Below, one piece after another: positions 36,723-49,801 of a stretch of 64,000 bases of DNA. Under the pieces are notes generated by a model. It saw only the letters and a program-made list of their open reading frames with translations, did no database searches and was not told the DNA's origin. The position numbers were made by a program, and so were the translations under genes. The DNA is from Diphasiastrum complanatum (taxonomy: Eukaryota; Streptophyta; Lycopodiopsida; Lycopodiales; Lycopodiaceae). How positions within the stretch are numbered: position 1 is the first letter of the stretch; each line of letters starts with the position of its first letter. The stretch covers positions 41,134,016 to 41,198,015 of the forward strand of contig CM055092.1 in the NCBI GenBank assembly GCA_029204225.1, written 5' to 3'.

Positions 36723-39700
36723 ATGGCATCAATTTTGTTTTGCGAACAATATCGCAGATGCAGAGTTGGATCTAGATGTGGAAACCTATGACAACAAACA
36801 ATCAAATGAAGGAAATAAAAACCAGCATAAATTTCAAGATCTTTCTTGACCCATAGATTCGTATATAAGTACATCAAATAAAACTCTGAAGAGAAAAATT
36901 GCAGTTTACTTCTTTTACATCTCCTGCTCAGACAAAGTTCTTCGGCATTCCCCTGTACCGCTTGCATCTTAACTATCCGGCATTTATCGTTTTCAGAACT
37001 GGGCGCGAATAATTTTCCATCTCACATTGCAGTAGCTTTGCAGCTATGAATTGGTACTTTACATGGTAGACCTGGAAGCATTCTATCATTAAAATCAAAG
37101 CATCTCAAATCCTCTACAGGGTCGCATCTTAAGTTTCCAGGCTCAACAGGAGTATAGACAGATTTGCGCTTTAGGTTTTCTTGAGAATATTCAAACAGCC
37201 CCATAACACGTGCAGCTTGTCACTTCAATAATTCCAGGGGGGCAAAAACCAGCTAGCTATTTTTCTCTGATTAATTGTCCTGCGACTCCAGATATCGGCT
37301 GTTGGTCCTTGAGAAGGCCAATGCAAAGCAGTGGGACGACGGTTGTACTCCAAATTAACACGAAATGATGAAAACCATATATATTAGCCGTTTCACCAGT
37401 GTTTCAAAAGTAACGTTTACTGAGGCCAGTCCCCCACACGCCGCCCACCTTCCATTCACCTGACAATGAGCTGTACACGTTTAGTGAATGGACATACCTT
37501 TTGATCAAGAAATTAGACTTTGAATGGGAAGTCCGTGAGCTAGTTTTTAGCCAATCTGCTGCTTTGGAAATGTCTTTATGTCGGATCAGATCCTCACCAG
37601 GGATCAGAGATTTTTAACCAGAAAAAGTTTTGATCAACGAACTAATAAGCTGATCCACCATATCTGGATTTTTAAACACGAAGCCTGCTCCGTCAATTTT
37701 TGGGAGTCCCTTTTCTGCTACTTTTGAAGGCTTCTCTAGCTGCTTGACCAACCCATAAATGCACTCATCCCTTCATCGGTTGCTCCATCCCTTGATGGAA
37801 AATTGAATTTAGCAACATCCAAAATGCAGTAGATGATGCACCTCCCCCTCAGAAACAAGATACATGATTCACATCAAAACTGGCACCTACAAGGAATTGT
37901 GGGGTCCTGAGCCCTTAGAACAAGCTTATACTTGTGTTTGAGCTACGAATACAGAGCATTAAAGAAAACTGGATTTCTCTACTTTGCTCTCTGTAATAAT
38001 CGGAGGGTGTCTTTGGTTGTGCGTAATTTGGTGCTGTATATTCTCTCATTAGTCTTGATTTTGAAAGTTGTGTTTGTGCTTTGTTATGTAATATTAGATT
38101 TGAAAGCAACCAAAATATCTCATGTATGAAATGGTAACATTTACCAAGTCTATGTAGTCTTCTAATTGTATGTTTTGCGACATCATAATGGGCATGACAC
38201 TTTTTGGTATACTTCCAAGTACTGTTATGGGAGTATGGCAATAAAAGGTTATATACAAGCATGGCTACAACATTTATTACCATTGTCATAGATAGTTTGT
38301 ATCAAAATGAAGCATTTCTGGCCATATGATTTATACCAGTTGGGAAGTTTGCATATGACATAATGTCAAGATAAATAGATGTCATGATGAGATGCTTTCT
38401 AGGTTGGAAAGTTGTTTGGGGCAAGTGACTCTATGCGTGAGATAGAGGCAGGAGATTCTATGGAACAGATAGTGTCAAGTACTTTGTGTGAGATAGTATT
38501 TGAGAAGGAGTATCAGTTACTTTGTGTGAGGAAGTTTTGCATGAGTTTTATCTTTCTATTGGGGATGCTCTATTACTTGCATATTTGGTTTGGTTCATAG
38601 ATGACATTCTATTTAAATCATTGCTGGAGAGTGGTTGGACGCAAACGCAATGGTTTTCAAGATGAACTTCTATGGGGAGTAGTTCAAGTACGTCCATCAT
38701 AGGTGGTAACTTATGAAAGTACTAGGAGAATTGAAGTGGATTCAATTTAAGGAATCGACACAAGTGGAGCCAACTACTTATGAATACAGGTTTCTAACAT
38801 GGGTGTGGATGTAGGAGATTTGGTGTTGACATTTATAGATTTATTTCCTACTTGTGATTGTTATGATGGTGCTATGGTAATCAAAGAAGATTACATTTTC
38901 TTTATGGGTGTTGGGTGAGATCGTTACATATTTGTGGTAGCTTGGAAGATGTTCAAAGAGACCCAGGGAGTCAATTTTCAAGCAAAGTTCTCAGGGTTAT
39001 GGCAAAGGTTAATCATATCCACATAATTTGATTCAGGGGGAGTCAAGTTGAGCCTAAGGAAGTCAAGGCATTGGATGGTGACATGTTGCTCTCATGGTGG
39101 TCACACATATGCACTAAAGGGACATGAAGACAAAAGCAAGACATTGGGAAGTTAGATGAAGCAGGTTCATATGAAAAGGATTGACATACGAAAGGAATTA
39201 TACATCATCATACAAAGGAAGTTCTACGTAATGAAGACATTGAGATTGGAGTTGATTTGATCATGGATTCTACATCAGAATTGAGGATCTCCATTACATG
39301 GGTGTCATGGAGGCCTCATACACATGCATACTTGTGCTATGTATAGTTCTTGTTATTAACAATGTATACATTAAGGGGGAGTGTTAGAGTTAATGTTCAC
39401 ATTATTACCCCAAATGTTGTCATCTAGAATTAATTAGGATTATCAGGCGATGCTTGTGTGCTAATTCTAAGGGTCTTTACCTTTATTTAGTAAAGTCAGG
39501 TTAGAAATTAGTTAGACTCAAGGTCGAGATTCTAGTGCTTGATTTGGAGCACAAGTTTGGCTATAGCTAGGTGTTGGGTGCTTGTACCTTATATAGAGAC
39601 ATCAATTAGGCAATTGCTTTAAGGTTACTTTTAGATTGCTTTTGCTTTTGCTTTTTCTTTTTGACATGGACTATTGTCTAAAGCATGTAGAGCACCCTAG

Positions 39701-42700
39701 TCGATTTGCAATGGGACATTTTTGGAGTATCATTACGCTTAATCATTGTTGTTTTTGTTCTCTTTCATGTGTATCACTATTGTCTAACAACAATAGGAAT
39801 CTTGTCTTGGGTGACTTGTATGAGCAAGTCAGTTTTTTAACAAAAGTTTCCCGTCACCAAGTGCTAGCCTTTGTCATTGAGCCTTCCCTTCACCTTTGGG
39901 GAAACGAAAGAATCTTTGTAAGCTGGACTTTGTATAAATGTATGAAGGCTAATGTGGATGTTTTTTTTGTGCATGTTGACCTAATCTACTCTTTGGTACT
40001 AACAAAGTGAGTAGAGTGGTCACTACACTCGATTACATTGGGTTTGTGTTATGCATGATAGAGTTCACGGTGACTTTGTGGGTGGATCTCATGTGGTTGA
40101 AGACTGCACGCCTCTTTGTTATGTTGTGTACTATTCTTGACATAACATCTATATGTTTTTGCTGCATTAGCAGAGACACAATTCTCATTTGATAATCTCA
40201 TCAAAGTTGTGGTTGTCTGGTTTGTGTTTATTGTTTTTATCGTCAGCAGTGCTTTGATTGGCATTGCTCTTTAGCTCTAGCCTTCATCATGATTGAGTCT
40301 TCCCTTCACCATTGGAGAGTGATAGAATCCTACTAAGTTGGACTGTGTACAAATGTATGAAGGCTAATGTTGACGTATGTTTGTGCATGTTGACCTAACC
40401 TACTCTTGGGTACTAACAAAGTGAATAGAGGTGTCATTACGTTTTTACATCTGGTCTATGCTATGCATGATAGAGTTTGTGGTTGGAGACTTTGTCTTCA
40501 TAAGGTTGAAGATTGCATGCCTCCTTGTTATGTTGGGTACTATCCTTGACATAACATTGGTATGTTTTTTGCCGCATTAGTAGACACACAATTCTCATTT
40601 GATATTCTTGTCAAAGTTGTGGCCATCTAGTTTATGCTTATTCTTTTTATTTGGTGCTTTTGCCCAATAGCTGTGCTTTTTATTAGGTTTTGAGCAAGCC
40701 AAAGTGATAAAATATAGTTTTTCATTATTTTTCTATGAGAAAGTAGGGACCGTTATTGGTTAGCTTTGCCCTTTAGTGCCAGCCATCACGGTGACTGAGT
40801 TTGCTCTTCATCTCTAGAGAAGTGAGAGAAACTCATTTTGTTGGTTTTTATACAAAGCACGAAGGCTAATTTGGACATATTTCTGTTCCTCTGACTTAAC
40901 CTACTCTTGGGCGCTAATGAAGTGAGCTGCAGCATTTGGTCACGCTATGCATGGTGTAGTTGATGGACTGAGCCTTTGTGGGTGGACTCCATAATTATAG
41001 TTTATTTGCTTAGATTTAAAAGCATGACGTGTTTATCATATAGCTGTTGCTTAGGCTAATAGGTAATGTGTTTACATAAATTGGACTTAATTCTTTACCA
41101 TGTTTTGTTTGCTTGCTGCATTGTTGTGCTCAGTGTTAAAATTCAAGACCAGTGCGTATTGCATCACTGCATTGTTTTTCCAGTGATATCGCAAGTGTAA
41201 ATGGATATCCTGGCTTACTGCTCCTCATGCGATTGTTCTAAATGTTTTGACTGGTGACTGGGTGTTACACTGTATCAATTTTTCTAATAATTTCCCATTA
41301 TTTTGGAATGTCAGATATCCCTGAGTGAGAGCTGTATTATTAAGTTGATGCTCTAAACTACACAATTCTGGGTAGTTCATGCCCTTTTAGCTTGTTTTAT
41401 CACTGAATCTGTAAAGTGACACTATTTTTCTTGTTATGTGCAGCCGCTTCAATTGGAGATCAAGGTAATATGCCTCCTCCTCCCTTGTTGGGATCTGGTT
41501 GAAATTGCTGATGTTTTCAGTGCTTGAAAGCCTCACCATATGATGCATTGTACCAGTCTATAAAAAACTGCTCAATCTCAGGTGTGCTTCTTTGTAAGTA
41601 TCATAGTATATCATGATGTTGATCCTTTTCTTTTCATTAACAGCGAAAGCTTGCGCAAAGATCAGATAGAGTCAAATGTGTAGACCTTCATCAAACAGAG
41701 CCATGGTATTTTACACTAGCCTTTCATGTCACACTCGACTATGGTTCATTCATATCTGTACTAATCCATATAGTTACTTGGTATTCTGAAGTTGAAAACT
41801 ACTAATTTTGTCGTTTTGGATGAGGACACAATTTTTTTGAAAACAGTCCATCTATTTTTTCACAATAACAGATACTGTTTGTATGATTGCACTCTGTTGC
41901 TGTTAAAGTTCATGCAGCCTGTGCTGTTCTCACAATAATATCGGCTAGGGTCATCTTTAGATTAGAATCATTAGATGGCACTTAAGAGTGGCATATTCTT
42001 CTCTGTTTTTTGGACAGGATTCTGGCAAGCCTATACACTGGGAGTATCTACATTTGGGATTATCAGTCCCAGGTAACTGTTCTATTGTTTGGGAATCGTT
42101 TTCTACCACATGTGAGGAAAGCTAGCTGCATAAGATTGATCAAACTTTGATAGATCATATTCTCTCACATATTTTTTTTCACCTTCAGAACGATTGATTT
42201 TGATTTTTTGAAGTATTGTAATGTTCTCATAGGAGACTCTTGGTATCGTTCTACTGTTTGTGGTTGTATAGTGTCATTTTACCTTTTTAATATCCGCAGC
42301 TTCTGAACCTGTTTAGATCTGTAAATAATAATCTTCCTGCTTCTTGGCTCATTTTTGATCCGGCTTCTTGGCTCATTTTTGATAGAAAATATGGACTTAA
42401 AGCTTTGACGTGCTATATGAGTTTGTGAGCTTTTGACATGTTGATATTTTAAATTGTGAATCTCAGACATTGGTGAAATCATTCGAAGCAACAGAGCTTC
42501 CAGGTACTAAATTTCCTTTAAATTGTGATCAAACAGCTAGCCTTGTCATGCATTTGTTGAACTCTCTTTACTTAGAGGAAATCATCGGAATGCATTTACA
42601 CTCATGTCATTATACGCTCTATTAAATATTGCGAGTTTAGGTGTCAAATATAACTCATCTCTAGCACATGCATTTTAATACATCCCTTTGATCAAATTGA

Positions 42701-45547
42701 TGGTTTTGGTTATCCTGGATACAGTGCGATCTGCAAAGTTTATCTCTCGCAAACAGTGGATTGTGGCTGGGGCTGATGATATGATGATTCGAGTCTACAA
42801 CTACAACACTATGGACAGAATCAAACTCTTTGAAGCACATACAGATTACATCAGATCAGTAGCAGTCCATCCCTCTTTACCGTATGTGCTATCCTCATCT
42901 GATGACATGTTAATCAAGCTCTGGGATTGGGATAAAGGCTGGACATGTACACAAGTTTTTGAGGGCCACTCACACTATGTGATGCAAGTGACATTCAATC
43001 CGAAAGACACAAATACTTTTGCAAGTGCCTCATTGGATCGCACCATAAAGGTATAATATGCCGATTCTTTATTTCTGGAAGAAAATCTGATGTTTATCTC
43101 ATAATTTCATATAGATATAGATTGTGCTTAATAGACTTAGTCTTGTCTAGAAAAGAGGAATCGTTGACTTGCATTTTTGCCATGTTTCCAGATCTGGAAT
43201 CTGGGATCTCCAGAGCCAAACTTTAGTTTGGAAGCTCATGCTAAAGGGGTAAATTGTGTTGACTACTTTACGGGAGGGGACAGGCCTTACTTGATAACTG
43301 GTTCAGACGATCAGACAGCAAAGGTACATTTTATCTTTTGTTTTATCCTAAATTGTGGAAAAGGGCATGCAATGCATTTCCTGGTCCCATTCATGCGAAG
43401 CATCCTATACAACCTTCATTTGGCAACTCAGACATGGAATCTATTCAACCCAAATTTGTGTATTGGGCCCCTGTCTGCTTTTTTTAATACAAGACTATAT
43501 TGCAACTTTAGGTCTGGGACTATCAAACAAAAACTTGTGTCCAAACCTTGGAAGGACACACACACAATGTGTCCACTGCGTGCTTTCACCCAGAGCTTCC
43601 GATAATCATCACTGGATCAGAAGATGGGACTGTTCGCATCTGGCATGCAACAACCTACAGGTATTATTACTGTTTTGGAGAAAACTGGAGCATTACAATT
43701 TCTTCTCATTACTGTCAATGAAGCTATAAGGGTTTTCTTCTCATTTGGGATGTTTGTTAAGTTTTGGATTTTGTGGGCATTTGCTTTTCTTATGATTCTT
43801 TCTTGCATAGTTCAAGTTTATGTAATGTAGAACTGTGCCATACATCCCATTTGTTGATGTCAAAATGTTAGACCTTAAGCATATGCATTGATTTTATTCC
43901 ATTCACAGGCTTGAGAATACGTTGAACTATGGCCTTGAGCGTGTCTGGGCCCTCGGGTATATGAAAGGTTCGAATAGGTAAACCTTTCTATTACTTGCAA
44001 GCATTCAGATTAACCTACCGACAAAGCTTTTGCTTTGGTCTGTGCTATTTTAGCATTTCACAGGTTCTCTCTTTTCGTCAGTAAGGGTTCAGCAGTTGGA
44101 TGTGAGTCTGTTCAAATTTTTAGGTTTATGTACATTTGCAGGTTAGCCATTGGCTATGATGAGGGCACAATTATGATCAAACTTGGTCGGGAGGAGCCTG
44201 TTGCAAGCATGGACAGTAGTGGAAAAATTATTTGGGCCAAACACAATGAGATACAGACTGTAAATATCAAGGCTGTTGGTGCCGATTTTGAGGTACAATG
44301 TGATACATTGCTAGCAATTGCTAGTCTGTCTAAGGAGTTCTGCAATATTTCATTGGAATGGTTTTTATTCTTGGCAACTTATCTATTAGCAGTGAGCACC
44401 TAACTTGTTACTTTTGCACTGAGTTGGGAAGGTAACTGATGGAGAGCGATTGCCACTAGCAGTGAAGGAATTGGGAAGCTGTGATCTCTATCCCCAGGTG
44501 TGTTTTCTCTATATCTCTCTTCAAGTTCTTGGAGTTTGTTTGAGTTAATGATTCATCACTTGGTAAGGAATTGCGTTCTTCATAATTCAGTTTTGCTAAT
44601 CCGCTCCAAAGCTTTTGCACAGTCAAAGGGTAATTCTCTAAAATTTTCATAGATGTACATCGTGAATGTTCCTTTTCAATATTACTTATTCCCTTGTTGG
44701 TAAAGTACATTCTTGTTTAAAGTTTCTAGGTAGGTTAACTAGTTTGTTTTCTTTGTTAAGGACGCTTCTACATTACTGGGCCTATTAGTGGTCCCTGAGT
44801 CGTACTTTGTTAATGACCCTTTTAATTGGGTACTGGGCCTTGAATTTGGATGAAGTTGGGCAATCTTATCCCTAATCCTACAATAGGCTATAACATCCTT
44901 GAAGGTTCTCCTTAAGGGCCTCTAGACTGGTAGGAATAGTCCTTGTACTACTCATTCTACACTGTTGAGTCTATGTGTGTCTTGGTAGGAGATGCTTAGT
45001 AGTTTTCCTTTGTAGGATGACCTACACATTGGTGTGTAGTTAGTTGCATGGTGTTCCTTGTAGGAAATTTTTTATTTCATCATCATACTACGATGTATCA
45101 CAGATGTAGCGAATCGTGATCCGGAACAAAATTGTTCTGGATCGTGCATTCTGGAATGCCAGCATTCCGGGACCAGAAACGTGGTCCCGGAACGCTGGAA
45201 TAAAAAAAGCAAATTTTTTTATGTGGGCCGCTAGCAGGCAGCCCGCGGCCCACATAAAAAAATTTGCATTATGAGAGTTAGATAGAGAGAGAGAGTGATG
45301 GTGAGAGGGTGATGGTGGATTGTGGCAGTTCTATAGACTCCGATGACTCGGACTTTGAGTTAGAGGACGAGTGTTAGTTGTCAGTGTTTATGAGACATTG
45401 TTTATCAGACATCACTGTACTTTTTTACGGCCTTGAGCCCGACAATATATATTTTCACGTTTTTACATTGTGTCTTGCCGTTTTGTGTTTCGATATGTTT
45501 TTTTTTTTCAGCATGGTTTACTTTAGTACGGTAATTATCACATTCTA

Positions 45548-45643
<96 letters not shown>

Positions 45644-48600
45644 TCGTAATTCAGTGGGAATGAGCGGAAGCTGGGAGCAAGCTAGATGCTTGAAGTGATT
45701 ACTTCAGCTGATTGTTGTGTGTGATAACACTGGCAACATAAATCTAATTGATTACAATTTTTGTGGTAACTGAATATCAGAAGAACATTTTTGATGAAGA
45801 TTCTAGGATTAGATATACAAAAATATCTACAACTAACTCGCATGGAATGTTGTCTTACAACCACCTTGTAACTGTAAATTCATGTACAAATGTAGGCGGA
45901 CTGTCAACGCGAAGTCGTTGGATCGGATTTTTGACCAACAGTATCGAATTTTCCATAGGGTCGGATTTTATACAAAGGATCGAAAAATTTACACTGGGTC
46001 AAAAATATGTATAGGGTTGAAAATATATTGAGGTTCGGATTTTTCCAGGGTCGGAAAAATCAGACCCGATCCGATCCGATCTAGGGTTGAAGACGCTCGG
46101 ATAAATTAGACATGATCTGATTTGATCGAGGTTCGGAAAATCCTTCATTGATGGGATTGACATTAGGTTGGAAAAATTTGATCCTGAATTTTTCGATTTT
46201 CCCAAAACTTGAGCCTTTTGTTTTTTCTAGATTTTGTAAAGTTTTCAGGATGCTCATTAACAAATGGATTTGAGGCTGAGCATCGATTTCCAACACTCCC
46301 CATTAATGTGGTTCCTGAAAAGCTTTGATTTTCAGATTTAATTTTTCATCAAATCTGAGATGATGCTCTTTGGAAAGAGCCTTTGTGAAGTGTTCTGCTG
46401 CCATCAGATCTGTCCTACAATAAACTAGTGATACCTCCTTGCTTTGCACTTTCTCTCTTAGGTAGTGATACCTGATTTCAATATACTTGCTTCGAGAATG
46501 AAATTTCGGATTTAGAGAGAGTGCTATAGTGCTTTGATTGTCACAGAAAATGGTCCTTGGATGTGACTATGCAAGGTCGATTTTTGCTAGCAGGTGCCTC
46601 AGCCAAATTGCCTCCTTTGTAGTATTTGTGGCAAAATTCAAATCCCAGAAGTCAACCTTCTAGTATCAATGCCCCCTGTCCAATCTGCATCTGTGTATCC
46701 TTCAAGTATGTTTGTAGGTTGGCTACCTCCATAACAGATGCTAAGATGTTTGGTGGTTTGGATGTACTTCATGACCTTTGTGATTGCTTGCCAATGGGCT
46801 GGCCTTGGATTTGATAGGAACTGGCTGAGTGAACCGATTGAATATGCAATGTCGGGTCGAGTGCAGATCATTGCATACATTAGTGAGCCGATGATGGAGT
46901 GAAACATATATTTCTTCATTTCCTCCTCCTCTTCCTCGGTTTGAGGAGATTGTTCCTTTGACAGCTTTAGTCAAGGGTCGAGTGGAAAGTAACTTGGTTT
47001 GTAGTTCCATACTTTTCTAGCACATTTGTGAGATATCTCTGCTGACTGATGAATATCAGTCTGTTGGGTCGAATTCAGAAAATTTCGATTCCGAGACAAT
47101 AGTGGGCTGGACCCATGTCAATCATTATGTACTCCTTGGCCAACATGCATTTGGTGTCCTTCATCAAATTCAGATTGCTACTGAATAATAGAGTATCATC
47201 AACATAGAGAGTGATGATGATGAAGAAATCCAATACAGATTTGAAGTAGACATTCGAATCTGCTGAGTTTGGAATAAAACCATTCTCAATAAGAAATGCA
47301 TTTATTTTCTGGAACCAAGCTCTTGGTGACTGTTTCAGCCCATAGAGTGCCTTGTGAATTTTGCACACAAGGTGTTGCTTACCCCTCAGTTCGTATCCTT
47401 CAGGCTGTGACATAAATATTTCCTCTTCAATGGTCTCATTGAGGAAAGTGGTTTGGACATCCATTTGATGGACTTCAAGATCTGCTGCAGCTGCAAAGGA
47501 GCAGTAATAGCTGGATCGAAGCATGCTTGTTGACAACTGGGCTGAAGGTCTTGGAATAGTCCGGATCTGGAATCTGGGAATAGCCTTTGGCAACCAACCT
47601 GGCTTTGTACAAATTTAGCCTTCCTTCAGCATCATACTTCACCTTGAAAATCCATTTGCATGGAATCGGATTTCTGTCCTTTGGCAGCTCAGTGACTGTC
47701 CATGTTTCATTCTCCATCAGAGAATCGAATTCTGTGTCCATTGCTGCTGTCCAATGTTTAGCATCATGTGTAGACATTGCCTCTGAAACTGTATTTGGTT
47801 CCTGCACAAAGTAACAGGCTGCATCATCCATAAATTTGGATGGAGGCTGTCTAGGTTGATTTGACCTTTTTGGCTGGATTTCTTCCCTCTGTTGATCAGA
47901 CTCATTTTCAAAGTTAGAATCGATTTCTGGATTTTCGACCCTAGGGTCGAAAATTAATTGTTCGGCCCTGGGTCGGATTTTGACAATTTGACCCTAAGGT
48001 CAGATTTTGACTGTTCAACCCTGGCGTCGAAAATTTGTGCAGCCTTTCCCTTGGGGTCGATAAAGTTGTCTTCCAGAAAAATGACATCTCTGCTCGTAAA
48101 TGCCTTTTCTGTGTCCATATTATAGAGCTTGTATGCCTTGTGATATGGAGAGTAGCCAATAAAAATCGATCTTCTGCTTGTGTTGTCCCTGAGATCTTCA
48201 GGGATTGTGCATAAGCAATGCATCCAAACACTCTGATATTCTTGAGGGATGGTTTCGATCCTGTCCACACCTCATAAGGTGTCTTTGACATTCAGGGCTT
48301 TGGTGATGGATCGTTTTTGCAAATAGGCTGCTGTAGTAACAGCTTTTGCCCAAAATTTCTTTGGAAGAGAGGCATGGGCCAGCATGCTCTTGGCACTTTC
48401 AATGAGTGTCCGATTCTTCTTTTCAGCTACACCATTGGATTGAGGTGAGTAGCTTGTTGTGAATTGTTGTTGTATTTTATTGGCCTTGCAAAATTCTTTA
48501 AGCAGAATTCTTTAAATTTTGTGGAGATAAATCGTCCCCCTCCATCTGAACGTAGTGCTTTGATCTTCCTCTGGGTCGAATTTTCTGCTGATGCCTTGAA

Positions 48601-49749
48601 CTGTTTGAAGAACTTGAATGTTTTTGATTTGTTCTTCAGAAAGAGAGAAGTCGTCAATGAAGGTTACGAAATAAAGAGCTCCCCCTGTGGAAGCATTCTG
48701 CATTGGGCCACAAAAGCTTTGCAAGAAGATATATTGACGACTTGTTTGTTTTATATCTTCCTAATCTAGTAGTTTTTTATAAGCCCTATTGCTTTCTGTG
48801 GAGGAAGCTATCCTAAAGAGTCGTGAAATGAATCGCATATTTGGTGTTAATAAAAAATGATTATGATCTAGTTCACTGTTGGTTTTCCCAAGTGGTGTAC
48901 ATTCATCTTGAAAGCAAAAAGTTGCTCTTGAAAGCCATATGGGCTGTTGTGCTTGGATATTGATGAAAACTAAGTATTGCTTGTTGGCTAAGAATTTATT
49001 TTTTATATTCCTGATTCGATGTGGAGTTCTTTTCTTTTTGGTTTCGTTTATATTTTGTTGCAAGGTTCACACGATATCATTTCTTCTCAAATTGAATTTG
49101 TGATTTTCGATATATTCTGATTGTGCAAACAAATACTGATTCTTGTGGAGTTGGTTTGCAGAGTTTGAAGCACAATCCGAATGGAAGATTTGTAGTGGTT
49201 TGTGGGGATGGTGAATATATCATATATACGGCACTTGCTTGGAGAAACAGATCATTTGGTTCTGCACTGGAGTTTGTCTGGTCAAATGAGGGTGAATATG
49301 CTGCAAGGGAAAGTACATCGAAGATCAAAATATTCAGTAAATCTTTTCAGGTAAAATATTAGAGAATTGTGTCTAGACCATTACCCATTCCACTAAGGTG
49401 AAGCCAAAGGTAGTGTGCGACAAACTTTAATTTTGCTTGTAAACAGTGTGATGAAAAGTTCTTGATTGTGAATGTTTTAGATGCTCATTAATCATCATAC
49501 ATAGTTCGTTGATGAAAGATTCAAGAAAATGGTTCTTAGCTCAATATATTTTGTATGTATTTTACCTGTTTCCAGACCACTCTATTTTCTGGTTAAATAT
49601 TTTGTAAATTGCAATTTCTCATATTATTTCTTGCCAACTTGTCACTCAATATTATGATAGCTTTGTGCCTGTCTATGTAGAGTTGCAGGTTGATGACTAT
49701 GAGTTCAGATCAAAGTAGTAAATTCCAAGATTGCATAACTGAGAGCTAC

Positions 49750-49801
<52 letters not shown>

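Noticed and set aside
42688-43056. Frame starting at the ATG at 42688 as an independent WD40 gene
   Set aside because: Its first ~12 codons are intron 5; the true exon begins at 42725 and joins the rest of COPB2 in frame.
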